Positions 18,301 to 32,000 of a stretch of DNA of 64,000 bases are shown in pieces. Under the pieces are notes generated by a model. It saw only the letters and a program-made list of their open reading frames with translations, ran no database searches and was not told the DNA's origin. Source of the stretch: Populus alba. Taxonomy: Eukaryota > Streptophyta > Magnoliopsida > Malpighiales > Salicaceae. The position numbers and the translations under genes are program-made. The stretch lies in NCBI RefSeq assembly GCF_005239225.2, contig NC_133302.1:17959357-18023356 (forward strand). Reading direction: 5' to 3'. Position 1 is the first letter of the stretch, and the number at the start of each line of letters is the position of its first letter.

Positions 18301-21300
18301 GAGCCTTGCCTGAAATCCATGCACAAAGATGACAGCCTTCAATTCACGACCATTTTTTGACAGTGCAGCACTAGGTTGCTTCTTACCAGCTTCAGATTCA
18401 GTGCTAGGTCCACTGTACGAGCCATGTGCATCTACCAGGTCCAAATTTTTGAAGAACGAATTTTCACTAAGAGTACGCAGCGGTGCATTAGTTACACGTT
18501 CCACAATAATAATAGGAATCCGTAGCAGATCCCCAAATATATACATGTCTTGAATTGACCGATTATTAATCTGCATGGAAACAAAAATAATCATGTAGAG
18601 CTCCAGACTACAAGATAAAGGAAACAAATGAGTTAAAGTGAGAGCAATTCTCACCCTCATTTGGGCAATACTTCGCCGATGAAGGTCAGCACGTGTAGCT
18701 GCACTCTGGGCAGGCTGTATAGAACAGAAAATAGAAATTTCAACTTGGAGACCATGGAATAAAGAACATGATGGTGTTTATCACTGAAAGTCTAAAAAAG
18801 GACTAACAGTCTATAGATAAGAAATGAACTGGGTAGAAAAATAAAGCACTTACATTCAACAAACTCAAAACTCTTCTATGGCCATGATGGGAGGAATCAT
18901 CACTTCCACTGCTCATGTAATGATGAGGCATCTCAACCTTAGAGTACACCATCCATATTGACCATTCAGCTCGTCGATCTTTAGTCCACACATCACGCAG
19001 AAACTCCAGTATTTTTGTTTTGTTTGCCCTGGAATGAAGAAAAAAGGCCAGTAGATAAACATGTGCAGATAAAGTTATTGCATTTGAATCAACTCATCAA
19101 TAAATGTGACCAACAATAAGCATCAATCAAATCCATAATGAAGGATGGCCAAAGGTTATCATAAATTTAAGAAAATGTGCAAAGGGAGATCCTGCAGTTT
19201 GTCAGGTCACACTTTGGGTCCTAATTTAAGAAACCCCTAGTCTGCAATTTGCAACCTGAGGTTCCATCTCAGTTACAAAAAACACCCAAGGAAGACAGTA
19301 TTAATAAAACTGTTAGGAAAACTTGCAAAAAGTACACAGAGACTGCATCTGCTTAAATTCCTGGCTTTGATTTTCAAAATTCTGAAGTTGGACCTTGAGA
19401 TTCCATGATAGTTAAAGAAAACACCCTAAGGTGGACGTCTAAAATTTTAACCGCGTGAAAGAAAAGCGCATTTTCCAACAATTGCCAAGATGCAAGTCAT
19501 GCCTTATTGCCTGCTCTGATCACATTGAAAATTCTTTGGAGGAATCTTTGTTTGACTAGATTGAGGGAAGAGTTCCAGAAAAGAGAAAAAGGAGATGTGA
19601 ATAGGTAGGGGTGGGAAGAGAGCATAGATCCAAGATGGGACAACAGGTGAGAGAAAAGAAAAGAAGAGAAAATGGAGCAGCAGCCACCCTTTTAAAATTA
19701 TCTAGACTGTCCCAGCAGAAAAGACCTTAAAGAGTTAAAATTACCTGTGAGCTAGGTAACTTAAGTGATAATATAATGCTAACCATGTAAAGTTGGGAAG
19801 GGATCCTGTCCACCCTCATACCTTGTGACTAAACTATATAAAGTCAAATAAACAAACAATTCCAAACATAGTATCAAATAGTTGCAATAAACTAACAATA
19901 CCAGTTTACCAAAATTTGTTGTCCTTTTCTTTCACCCCTGAGTCTGCCAGCTTTTTTAAACACAAAGGGCTTGCAAAAAACAACCATGGAAAGTATTTTT
20001 GCCTTGATGTTGTCCAGCAATGGAAACCACATTCCACAGGTTGGTAAATTCAATATTGCTAAATAAGTAACTCTTATTCCGCATTATATCTTTAAGTTGT
20101 GTCACCAAAATGAGAATTCATGATGATGAGAATAACAATGGTCACAAGCCTGTCCATCATAAGTTTCACAAATTCCATCATAGAAATTTTATGATCCACG
20201 TTAAACGCATACCAGAAAATCTGTCATTGGTCTTCAATTAAGCAAATTTTACAGCTTGTATCCAAGCACTTAAGAAAATGCAAGGGATGAAATACCTTTT
20301 CTGGTTAAATAACTATGGTCAGTTGTGATGTAACTAAATGAAAGGTCACATCTATAACTTACCAAATGAAATGTATTCTTCCTCGTAAAAGGAAAATATA
20401 GAAAACTCTAACTGAATGTGGCAACTTGGTGGAAAAGCAAACCTGTGGAACTGCAGAAAAATGCTCCATAAATATGATAATTGAGCGCCCAATGAATGAA
20501 AGATGTTCACAACAGCAGCCTTTGATGAAATGTGGGGCAAATTATCACTTTGAAAATCTATAGTGCTGTTTGCTTTCTTTCCAAGAGGAGACAAAAACAT
20601 TAAGTAAATAAGAAAGGACTTAAACAGAATGTAACATCAAAATGTGTTAACTATACAGATTATAGGAAGGACCTCGAGGCCATTCTGTGGCTTTCCATGT
20701 CCTGAAACTGCAACATCAGCAGTAACCAGATTTGCTTGCACAATAGAATCAAACATGCTCACATCATCCACGTTGGAAGCAAAATCAGATACATCAATAG
20801 TGTGCTCAATGCCTTTGCTGATTTTTTGTAGCTCTTCCAGCAATGTGTTGCGGGCAGCTAATAATGCTTTAACAAGTGTGATCTTTTTTATATCTAAAGA
20901 AGCCAATAGACCCAATGCCTGGTCAATCACAAAATGAAAATTTCAACCCATGGAAATACACAAAATCTGAATAAAGCTAAAGTACAGGCTCCTCCACACC
21001 AGATAATAGCGGGTTTCAAATTTAAAAATGCTATTGCATCCTCAAATCTTTGAGCTTCAACCAAATAGGAGAACTTTTACCTTTTCTTAAGCTATACAAA
21101 CCTGCAGTTTTAGAATATTTTTTCATCAATTATCTTTTGCAGGAAAAGGACTAGACCTAAAAGGAAAAACATGTGTTATATGCTTACAATTCACATAAAG
21201 GTTAATTCTCCTTCAAGCATCCATTGAGCCCCCAGATTCTAGGGGTTGTCTATTATTTGGGTGAATCTCGATATTCTCTTCTCTTTGCACTAAGGAATAG

Positions 21301-24015
21301 GCCTATAGAAAGATCTACAGTATTTCATAAAAAGCAATTTCTGGATACCTCTGGAAAAAGTATCAAAACATACTTAAAATAAGGTTTGTTGAAGGTAGAT
21401 AAGAGATAAGAGATAAGAAGTTATTCTGGCAAATTTTATTAATGAAGCAATCATGCAAGCTCCTTCTAGTATTTTTAAAACAAAAAACTAAGGAATGATT
21501 TGAAAAGAAAATTGTCACAGTCAACCCACTCAACCCATTGCTTGCGTGGACTGTACACTAGTGCTAATAGTAGGATAAAAACCAAGCTAGAGTAAACTGC
21601 AAGTTTTGCAGAAAAGGGTATGCAAATTGGCATATATGCACATGCATTCACTCAAATATAACGACATTCACACAAGAGTGTCTGGCAAGTAAATACTTTC
21701 ATTACAAATCAGAAGTACTTGAAGCATAAGCTAGAAATTTAAGCCGCAAAATGCTGCATGAATGCACAAAGTTATGCATAGAGGCTAAAAGCATGTAAAA
21801 GATTATCCATTGTGTACGAGCATACTTGGTGGGACCCATCACTAATTTTGCCAGTAGCATCTTGACCGTAAGAACCACTGCAAGATACAACTCATCAAGT
21901 TATTTTAGATAACCCATGTCAAAAAAAAGTGATCATGACAAGGTTGGTTGACTTGATGCAGACGTGTGACAAACCTGAGTACCTTCAAGAAAGAACCAGC
22001 TTTCAATAGACTGATATGCACACTAACATCAACAAGCACAGAATGAAATGCATCAAAGTGGACAGGGCAATATGAATGCAATCCTAGAAGAGCTTTAGGA
22101 GGAATTCTAAATTCATGGACTGCAACAGAAGAAGCATCCGGATAAGCCAGCAGCTCAGCCCTGTACAGTGCACATATCTATCAGTACAATATCCAAATTT
22201 AATCAACAAACATTGAGCGGGCAAGAAAAAACAATGGATCATTTTAACTGCAATAATGAAAAAACAATTTCCCTTAACTCACATGGTATCTGTCATGGGA
22301 GCTTGCATAAGCTCGAATTTCAAAATTACAGCAGAGGTTGATGGACCCTGCAAATTGTAGACCATATCAGTTTGAAGACATTAAATATCTGCATCAGTAA
22401 GTTCTGAGCTGGGAGGTACAGCACAGAAAATTGTAATAAATATATGCATTAAAGATATTAGCAGTATTCCCATTAAATCCCAGGTTAAAGGAGTGGGGCT
22501 ATTTTGAAGAATCAAAATGAAATAATATTTTTATCCTCTTCTCAGTGACAGCTAGAGTTGAAAGTTTTTTGAAAGCAGTTCCACAATTTTGTTAGTTTTG
22601 AGAAGAAACAGCTAGAGCTAAAAAAAAATTGAAAACAGTTCCTCGATCTTGTTAGTTTTGAGAAATGCAATATTCCACTTCTTTCTGATGTCATCATGTA
22701 GGTGCAGAGTTTTGACACGCACATAGAAGAAACTTTCAAAGGATCATTTTTCTTTCTCACCAGACCACTTCATATTAGACACTGACCAGCTATATATATC
22801 AACCATGATACGAGAGATCCAAACACTAAGCAGACCATACATATTGATATTCTGTTATATCCTAGCAAATCCTGTTTTCTAGAGCAGTTTGTTTCTCTAT
22901 TCAAGTTGGTTTCACTTCACTTGAGCACAGTTAGGCAACCTTCTGCTGCATTCCCCCCTTTAATTGTAACTACATGAGTTAAAAAGGCAGCTTATTGTAT
23001 CTGGCAAGCTAGCATTGCACAAACACTCACGTGCGCGCAGGTGCACACAGAGAGAGAGAGAACAGTATGGATTACCTCATTTTCACCAAGAGGTAGAATG
23101 AACGAGATCATGATAGATAAACGAATATCTTGTCTCGCATATTTAATCCGAAAAGGCTGTGTCAAGAAACTATTGTCTGTATCATCAATCCTCCATATCC
23201 CATATATGTTTTCACCACCAAGATCAGGAGCTGCGGCTCAAATAAATATCATTTCTTTCTTAGCTCGTCCCAAAAACATTAAGCATAGAAAAAATTCACA
23301 TAATAGTAAATCATTCAATAGAAGCTAACTGCATCTTTAAGCATGAACAATAACAACATCAAAGCATATAAAGATGAAAACAACTGATTTTCATGTGGGC
23401 ATCCAAAACAGCTCCTCCTCAAAGTTACTGAATTTGCCCAAATACTCATACTTTGCCTAAATACAATGTGAAGGAGAATTGTGGTTAATTAACAAACAAT
23501 ATAGCAAAATCTCACACCTTTCTGCTTCAAGTGAATATTCTACAGATATGAGAAAAAACCCGGAAACAAAAACACAAACAAAAGAGAGAAATCTATAGTT
23601 TATTGAGGTTTACGATGAGCATAGGAACAGTGGTTAATTAACAAGAAATGTAGCAAAATTCTAAACCTTTCATGCGACAAACAAAACTTCTTATAACTAG
23701 GAAGAAAACCCAGCAGAAACAAAGAAACTCAGGAAAACAACAGCAATAAGAGTTGAATTTTCTTTTACCTTCATATTGAACAACCCTTGCAGGGGTTGCT
23801 AAGGAAGTATACTCACTATCTTCCCATCTCATGCTGATCTTTATTTGATACCATCTAAACACCCAAAAACAGAAAACCCACAAAAAGAAATGAAAAGGGA
23901 ATCAAAGAGACATGATTGAGAAGAAATGGTGAGAGCATTATTACCCTTGCTGGAAGAGGTCTAGGTTGTGAAACCTGTGAATGTAAACGGCAATTTCTTG
24001 CACTGTTTCAAACAT
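15400..24015 (-). CDS. FAM135-like putative serine esterase (DUF676 lipase domain)
   Basis: This is a plant member of the FAM135/DUF676 family, a predicted alpha/beta-hydrolase whose substrate is not established. I read 15 exons: 23945-24015, 23769-23854, 23076-23230, 22283-22347, 21975-22160, 21826-21877, 20673-20918, 20443-20576, 18854-19028, 18655-18714, 18310-18570, 17085-17343, 16797-17002, 16550-16597 and 15400-15690. Phase is continuous and gives about 764 aa. The N-terminal FAM135 region (MFETVQEIAVYIHRFHNLDL, then WYQIKISMRWED) takes roughly the first 200 residues. The hydrolase domain begins at VFVHGFQ-type sequence (AVIFVHGFQ, about 489-497), followed by GHHLDLRLVRNQW. The nucleophile elbow GHSIG places the serine at about 572. 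SGPHLGY, SPQDGYVPYHS (Asp about 669) and AAHIEF (His about 742) complete a plausible triad. Exon 11 ends at a GC rather than GT donor, and exon 14 has a tandem NAGNAG acceptor. Arabidopsis ZW18-type proteins are the likely relatives. Family certain, function unknown. Confidence 0.93.
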
Positions 24016-24639
24016 GGCAACGAAGACAGACAGACTGTTTTCTTCGGCCTAATGTCTATTTAACATTAAAACAAACTGCAGAACATGCTCTTTTTTAGAG
24101 GATGATGACTTTATCATATGCCCTTTCTTTTCTTCCTTCTTAGCTCCTACTGTTTTTTTATTTTTTCCTAGTACATCCAAAATGGGATAAAATGGATTGG
24201 AATGGATCATATGCTACATTTTTCCTATGTTAAAGAAATTATTTTCTGTGATATAATGTTAAATTAAATTCCTATAGAGTAGTAAAATTTTGTGATTTGC
24301 TTTATTTATAGCTTCATTTCTAGGAAATTATAAATGAAGTATTGTTAATTTTATTGAATATCCTTCCCAAATAATCTAAAGCATATTAAATGAGAGGAAT
24401 CTCTAAATACAGAGTGTATATTTCTTAGGAAATCATGAACTAGGTCTAGGACAGAAATTTTAAATAAAATTAGCTTTATTCTACTAAATATTTAGCTAGC
24501 TAAAATGCCGACAAAGGCTTGTTTCATAAGTATTATGTTAGTGATGGGTTATTTTAGGATAAGAAAATAAAAACAATTTTGATAGAAGCATCTTTACTTA
24601 AAAAATAAAAATATATAATAGTAACAAAATATTAAGTGA

Positions 24640-24840
24640 TAATTTGGCATGCATTTTGCTTCTGTTTTTAGATGTTTTTTTAAAAGTATTTTTAACTTAA
24701 AAAAACATTAAATTAATATTTTTTTTATAATTTTGATATTCTAATTCTAAAAATAAATAAATAAATCTTAATAAAATTTATTCTATTATATTTTTAAATA
24801 AAAAAAATTTAATCTATCATAATTCTCGACAACCATTATA
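24640..24840. repeat. MITE-like AT-rich repeat
   Basis: The stretch has the family's A/T-run architecture with a head 'TTTGGCATGCATTTTGC' and centre 'TTTTGATATTCTAATTCTAA'. Borders are approximate. Confidence 0.45.
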
Positions 24841-25569
24841 TATGGGAGTTTGCATTTTAAAATTGTTAGTATTTGTTTTCTTAGTATTTATTTGACAGAA
24901 AGTGGTTTTCTGAAAACTACTTTCCAAACTTTTTTATATTTGTTTGTCGTTAGAAAAGCTAATTAATAAAAAATAATTTCTAGTCAAAATAAAATTTGGT
25001 TTATTTTTCTAGAAAAGTGTTTCTCTTTTATTTTAAACGGAAAATATTTTTTGAAAGTTATGAAAAATTTAGAAATGTCATATTATTTGCTGATTATATT
25101 AAATTTGGTCCTCAAACTTTTGATTGCTATATATTTTTTTGAATATTTGTTTTTCAATTTTATCCATTAGAATTTAATTTTTATATTAACTTTGGTCCTT
25201 ATTTTTATAATTGTTATTTGCTTTTCCCTTATTATTTTTTAATTGAATTTTTTTATCTATCAAATTCGGTCTTCTTTCTATTGTTACTTATTTTATTTGA
25301 AATAACTTATAAAATTATATATATTTTTTATTTCATTCTCATTCAAGTTTTAAATTTGTAAGATTTGCTCATCATTATTTTAATAAACTTGAAAAAAAAA
25401 TATTAATAATTTATTTTTCAGTTTATTTTCTATAATATAATTAAATACTGGAAAGTGGTTTCTAATTTATTTTCTATTAAACTACCAAACAATATAAAAT
25501 AATTTATTTTTTAAAAATTTGTTTTTTTAAAAAAATTGTTTTCTAGCAAATAAAGGGAACTTAATAGTA

Positions 25570-25812
25570 AGGAGACAAGTTTTAAATTTCGTGGCTTTGA
25601 ATATGATGCACACCTTTGACTTATAAATTATAATAAAATTTATTTTAATATATTTTTTTAAAAAAACTACTATTTACCATAATCATACCCTTAAAATATG
25701 CAAGTTTGCATTTAAAAATTATTAAAAATTATTTTATTTTATTTTACATAATAGTAACAAGACAAGTTTTAAATTTCGTGGCCTTGAATATGATGCACAC
25801 TTTTGACTTGTA
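25570..25812. repeat. 188-bp-spaced direct repeat
   Basis: A block beginning GACAAGTTTTAAATTTCGTG and running through TGATGCACAC to TTTGACTT occurs at about 25572 and again at about 25760 with three or so mismatches. The DNA between contains a MITE-like A/T-run segment. This is either a segmental duplication or two ends of one old insertion. Confidence 0.65.
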
Positions 25813-28485
25813 AAGCACAATGATGGTGACTTTTGAGCATTCATTAATCATTTAGATTTAACTTTATTAATGACCTTTTCAGCGAGGAGTTGGAATATAT
25901 TTCTTACGGGGTAACAGGTGTGACAAAAGCTACCTGTTTTACCGGATTTTGCTTTTTAAATTACTACAGTAAATTTAAAATAAGTTTTGATAAAATAATA
26001 TTATTTTAAAAAATAATAAAATAAAATATTTTTATTTTCTTGTACTTTTAAAATATAATATTTACTAAATATTATTATTTATAAATGTGACAAGATAATT
26101 GTAATAACAATATTTATACATGTTACAATAGCTTAACATGTAATTTCAAGCCAATTTTCTTGCTCAAGCAATCAGTTAGTTGATCTAGTAGTATAAACCA
26201 ATCAACCATTTCACATAAAAATCATAGTTTCGTGAAGTTTTTTTTTAAATATATTTTATAAATAAAAAAATATATATTTTTCAACCTGTAAACTAAAAAA
26301 AAATTCCAATTAAAATTTCAAAAATTTATTGTTTACAAGGTAGTTATCTTCTATTTTTTAGTGTCAATAAAATAGTTGGGCTTGAGATAACAAGTGATTA
26401 TAAACAATCAGGTGTGAGTCTGTCACAACTACATGAGAATCTACCTCAAAAAGATTAAATAGATGATCTAGCAAATACATTTATAAATAGATTTAGGTTT
26501 AAGAAGAGGTCTGGTTATGTCAGACCAGAATGATGGTTAAAAAAAGCTATAACTTTTGATCCGATTATTAGATCGCACTTCAATTTTACAGGAGTTTTCG
26601 AATATTATTTTTCTTAAAGTGCCAATAGAATCGCTATTTCGATCGTCAGATTCAAAAATCTTATCTCAAGATCCTAGTTCTTGTAGTTTTGTAATCTTTC
26701 TTATTATTTTTTAGTTTTTTCTAGCTAAGAGAGGGTTTCAAGCTTTTTTCTAGTCTTTTTAAGACTTTATAAATATTTTAAGGAAATAAACTTTATTATT
26801 AATATTTTAAAAAGAATAAGGTTTTGAATTTAGGGTTCACAAACCAATGAATTTTGAGGTTCACAACTATAGTCTTTTTCACTTATAAAAATTCATGTGT
26901 TCTTTGTTTGTTGTTGTTTTTAACTTTCGTCTGAATCAGTTAACCGATCGACAAGTTTATTTGAACCATTATGAATCAGTCAATCAAGCATTTTCTATAA
27001 TTTATTTTATATTCTAATGTTTTTTGTTGTCTATTTATATAAACTCTATAAAATTTAAATGTAAAATAAATATCAAATTATTGAATAATAATATTCTTTT
27101 CATTTCTAAATTTCTTCTCGTACTTTACATTAGTCATTCAAAAAAATTTCCTTTAATAATTTTGTTTTCTTTAAATTCTTCATGTCAACTACAACCTTAA
27201 TATTAATAGTTTTAAAAAGAAAAAAAAATAAAAAGTTCAAATACAGAGACTTTTTTTTTTGTGGTTTTAGGTGTTTAAGAGCAATCACGAGTATATTGAC
27301 TTTAAACGACGGTGTAAATTCATTTATGATAAATCTCTACGAATTAATGATACCATGACCACGAAATTTCCGCAACTTAACAACACAAATAACGGTTCCA
27401 TAAAGAAGAAGGGTAGTCGGCTAATGATACACCAAAAGAATTGATGAGCATTAAATAATAGTGCATATATTACTTCACATGTTCATAAATTTAGGGTTTG
27501 CAGAAGAAAATTGTGTTCCTTTTACTCTGCAAACAAGCTCTATTTTCCAATTAAACAACTCTTTTATATAACTACTCTGCTGGTCGAGATGGAGAGAAGA
27601 AAGTGAAAGTCTTTGTCATCCAGGTTGTCTAAGTAATGTTATATACGACGATAAATTTGTTATTTCATTCAAATTATAATTTTTTAAAGAATAAAGGTAA
27701 ATATAAAAAGGGTAATTTTCCCATTTATCTGAAGAACTTAATTTTTTTTTTCATGGTGCCTGTTGTTTTGCCCATAACATAAATGGCTATTGTATGTGTT
27801 TATTAATGTGTGGAAATGAGCAAGATTTAGTGAAGTTGAGGGGATAAGAAATCTTTCAAAAATATTTTCCAGAGCAGGCAGGTGTAGATCATTTTGCTGC
27901 CAAAACCCTGATGAAAATAAAAATTAAAATAAATATATGTGTGAAAGTTTCAGAGCTGGTTGTTCGACTAAATGGAGCTTACTTGATTTGTCAAGACTTA
28001 ATTGGATTATATGTGACCTATTTCAATGGTAGAATTGTATGGCATTTTATTACAAATAAATATATGTAAGCGTTGGATACTTCGCTAATTCACTAGAAAT
28101 GGCCTATTAGTCTAGCCACCTTGATGAACTAGCCTGAGCTAAACGCAGAACATTTTAGCAGGATTTGAGATTAGTCGTTGATGGCCAGACCAACTTTAGC
28201 CCAGCCAGTTAAATAAGTTTGCTGAAAGCTTTCAGAGAATATAATATAAGAGAATAATATAAATCTTGTATTTTATTTAAAAGTTTAAGTTATTGGGTTA
28301 AAATGATTTTTTAATATGATATTAGAGTTTTAATGATCAAGCAGTCATGAGTTCAAATCTGGGTTTATACAAGTTTCAAATTCAAAAGGTTTTCACTTGA
28401 GAGGGTGTGTTAGAGAATAATATAAATCATACATTAAATTTCACCTAAAAACTTAAACTATTGAGTTGAGATGGTTTTTTGATAT

Positions 28486-28719
28486 AAAAGGCGTGGAGGT
28501 TTTGAAAGACAAGCAAGCTCTCTTCAATGTCTCATAGAGGCTACTGAGAGAGCAAATGTAGAGCTGTCATCCTTCTCTCAAACCAATAATTGGCATGTAC
28601 TAAATCTTCTTCCTATGTTTGACTGCTGGATCTCACCTTTGTGATACTTACTCATTATCTTGCTATTTTTCCAGTTTGCCTTTCAATACTGCAACTGCAG
28701 ATGGCCCCGAACATATAAA
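28486..28719 (+). pseudogene. plastid-type HSP70 pseudogene, 5' fragment
   Basis: The plus strand reads as a decayed piece of the substrate-binding region boundary of a chloroplast stromal HSP70: GVEVLKDKQALF, an in-frame stop, then ERANVELSSFSQTN-like codons up to about 28591. An intron-like gap with a TTTTTCCAG acceptor (28666-28674) follows, then LPFNTATADGPEHI from 28675. It stops abruptly at the copia element, where the 5-bp target duplication ATAAA (28715-28719) is the last host sequence. The gene continues after the element at 33412. The preserved intron shows a genomic, not a retrotransposed, copy. It is non-functional. Confidence 0.82.
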
Positions 28720-28959
28720 TGTAAAGGATATACACAATCCACTCAATACAAGCTGACTGGTTCAGCTTGTAAACCGGCAACAATAATTTAAAAGAGTCCC
28801 TTATCCTTTATCCTTAGCTGATGTAACAAATCTTCCTTAGCTGTTGCAACAAACTCTGTAATCTGCAACTAATGCAAAACGTATACCATGTATTTAAATA
28901 GTAACAAGAATACTGAATAAAGTATCAAAACAAATTATCTCAATTGATCTGCTTCTTTA
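28720..28959 (+). repeat. copia 5' LTR
   Basis: The 240-bp repeat starts TGTAAAGGATATACACAATC and ends GCTTCTTTA. It is matched by 33167-33406 with seven differences. The ends are TG...TA instead of the usual TG...CA, but both the target duplication and the adjacent primer site fix this border. Confidence 0.95.
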
Positions 28960-28971
28960 TGGTATCAGAGC
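28960..28971 (+). other. primer-binding site for initiator tRNA-Met
   Basis: TGGTATCAGAGC directly follows the 5' LTR. It is the usual complement of the 3' end of plant initiator methionine tRNA and primes minus-strand synthesis in most plant copia elements. Confidence 0.9.
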
Positions 28972-29029
28972 TTTTGCTTTAACGAGATTAATTCTATCTT
29001 CTTCTCTTCTCTTCTTTTTTATTTTCTCC

Positions 29030-32000
29030 ATGGCTGATCACAACAATTCCACAACAGCAACCCCTACGATTACTACCTCATCTACTGATCCTCCCATTCC
29101 TCTTGTTGCTCTTACCAGTGGTCAACTTCCTCTCAAACTTACTCATTTGAATTATCCTTCCTAGCGTGCTCAATTTAATTCTCTTCTCCTCGGATATGAT
29201 ATGCAAGGCTTCATTGATGGAACCAATCATTGCCCTGATCGCACCTCTGCCACCTTTTCTCCATGGATGCGTCAAGATCAACTATTGCTACATGCTATCC
29301 GAATTTCAGTCTCTGACTCCATTGCACCTCTTATTGCATCCACTACAGCCTCAAAAGAGGCATGGTACAAGCTTACTCGTCTCTATGCTAGCCATTCTCG
29401 ATCACGTGTCATGAGTCTTAAGGAACGACTTGTCCGTCCTCATGATTCCAGCTCTCTCAATGAATATCTCCTTTCTATTAAAACAATTGATGATGAATTG
29501 GAACTCATTGATACCCCTATTTTTTATGATGATATCACCATTGATATTCTTAATGGTGTTGGTCATGATTTCAAAGAACTTACAGCAGGTATTCGTGCTC
29601 GGGAACACCCTATCTCCTATGAAGAACTTCATGATAAATTAATTGATTATGAGGCATATCTTAAAAGAGAGGATTCACAATCAACTTCATCAATTTTGTC
29701 TACCAATGCTACTCAGCGATATAATTTGTATTGTGGTCAACAGTCCACGTGGTCTTCAAATCGCAAAGCTCCACATAACTTTCATCCTCAGTCCTCATGG
29801 TCAACTTCTCGGCAGTTTACTTCTCCTCACCAGGCTTCTCCCTGGCAATCTTCTCGCAACAACTATCAACGACGTGGCTACAAAGGTATTTGCCAATTCT
29901 GTGACCAACAAGGTCATAGTGCAAAACAATGTCCACGAGCAAAGGTTCTTCTTGGTCCCTCACCAACTGCTCACTGCACCACCACAAACACTTCCTCTAG
30001 ACAACCTTGGCTACTGGATTCTGCTGCCACTAACCATGTCACATCTGATCTTTACAATCTTTCCCTTCACACACTTTATGATGGTCTTGATTCAAATCTC
30101 ATTGGTGATGGTACAGGTTTGCATATCACTCATTCTGGTTCCACTACACTTTCTCCTTTGACTATCTCTAATGTTCTTTGTGTTCTTTCAATTCAAAAAA
30201 ATCTGGTGTTCGTGTCTCAATTTTGCAAACAACATCTAACTTCCATTGAATTCTTTCCCTCTTATTTTTCTGTGAAGGACCTACGCATGGGGCAGATTCT
30301 TCTTCAAGGCCCGAATAAGAATGATATTTATGAATGGCCTTCAACTCTGCATGTGCAACCTTCTGCTATGGTTGGTGTTAAGACATCAGTGAGTGAGTGG
30401 CATAAAAGGCTTGGTCATCCCTCTTCTCGCACACTTCAATCTCTTCTCCGGAAATTTTCTTTACCTATCTCATCCAAAAATATGTGTTCCACATTGTGTT
30501 CATCTTGCCAATGCAATAAAAGTCACAAGCTTCCATTTACAGTGTCATCTCTTACAAGTCATGGTCCTCTTAAAATAATTTACACTAATGTTTGGGGTCC
30601 TGCCTCTATTGAATCCATTGATCACAACAAATATTTTGTTATTTTTGTAGATCATTTCACTAAATACATTTGGTTTTATCCCATTAAATACAAGTCTGAT
30701 GTGTTTACTATTTTTTCAACATTCAAAAATCTTGTTGAAAACTACTTCAAAGCCAAAATCATTTCAATTTATTCAGACGGTGGGGGTGAGTTTCAAAAAC
30801 TCAAACCCATTTTCCCAAAATTTGGCATCTCTCACCTCATGACACCACCTCATACACCTCAACATAATGGCGTTGCCGAACGTCGTCATCGTCATATAGT
30901 TGAGACTGATCTAACTCTTCTTCATCAGTCAAATCTTCCTCTTAAAATTTGGTCCCATGCTTTTCAAACAACCACCTATCTTATAAATAATCTTCCAACA
31001 CCTATTTTAAAGAATCGCTCCCCATTTCACGCTCTATTTGGTGAAACTCCAAACTATTCCAAACTTTGTATTTTTGGTTGTCTATGTTATCCTTGGTTGC
31101 GTCCATACAACAATCATAAACTTGAACCTTGTTCTCGTCCTTGTATTTTCCTAGGTTATTCCCTTACCCAAAGTGCATACAAGTGTTTTGATCCATCCAA
31201 AAATCGTATTTTTCTATCCCGTCATGTGGTCTTTGATGAAACTGTTTTTCCATACCTTTCCTCCGCACAACATTCCCCTTCCATTTCCAATTCTACTCCT
31301 CCATCAAATGACTTGTCTCCTATCCATGTTCCACTCATCACTGGCGCCATGCGCCACCAACCATCACAATTGCCCATCATAGTATCATGCACAGCTCCAT
31401 GGTCTCCAGCAATATCATCTTCTTCGGGCATTGAAGCTGTTGTCGCAATGGTTCCTCCTCACATCCTCCCAAACCCGCAACCTATAAACACATCCATTCC
31501 CATTAATACCTCAGCTTCACATCTCAGCAGAACACACCCCATGATTACTCGTTCCTAAAATGGCATTGTTAGACCAAACCGTCAACTTAATGCCACCACC
31601 AAACATAACATCTCGGACACTGAAGAACCATCATGTGCTTCACAGGCTCTTCGTGACCAAAATGACGTGCTGCAATGTCAGATGAATTCAATGCCTTACT
31701 GCGTAATGGCACATGGGAACTTGTCCCTCCCTCTTCATCTATAAACTTGGTTGGTTGTAAGTGGATTTTCATAATCAAACGCAACTTTGATGGCACGGTT
31801 AGTCATTATAAAGCATGTTTAGTTGCAAAAGCTTTTCACCAGAGGCCGGGCATTGACTATAAAGAAACTTTCAGTCCTGTCATCAAGCCCACGACCATCC
31901 GAATTGTTCTTAGCCTTGTTGTTACCAATGGCTGGCCACTTCGTCAAATGGATATCAAGAATGCATTTCTTCATGGAACACTGTCTGAAACAGTGTTTAT

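Larger units (their letters stand above)
24016..28485. other. AT-rich intergenic DNA with decayed repeats
   Basis: Upstream of the esterase gene, 4.5 kb hold no recognisable exon. I see a MITE-like repeat (about 24640-24840), a second AT-rich element around 24890-25560 bounded by GAAAGTGGTTTTCTGAAAAC-like ends, a 53-bp sequence occurring twice (25570 and 25758), and what look like old repeats around 26400-27000 and 28240-28480 (two related copies of an AGAATAATATAAATC segment). Nothing supports a gene. Confidence 0.55.

Noticed and set aside
20644..20937. 97-codon plus-strand frame
   Set aside because: Antisense to esterase exon 7.
29643..30161. 172-codon plus-strand frame
   Set aside because: Second frame of the copia gag-protease region; no independent motifs.
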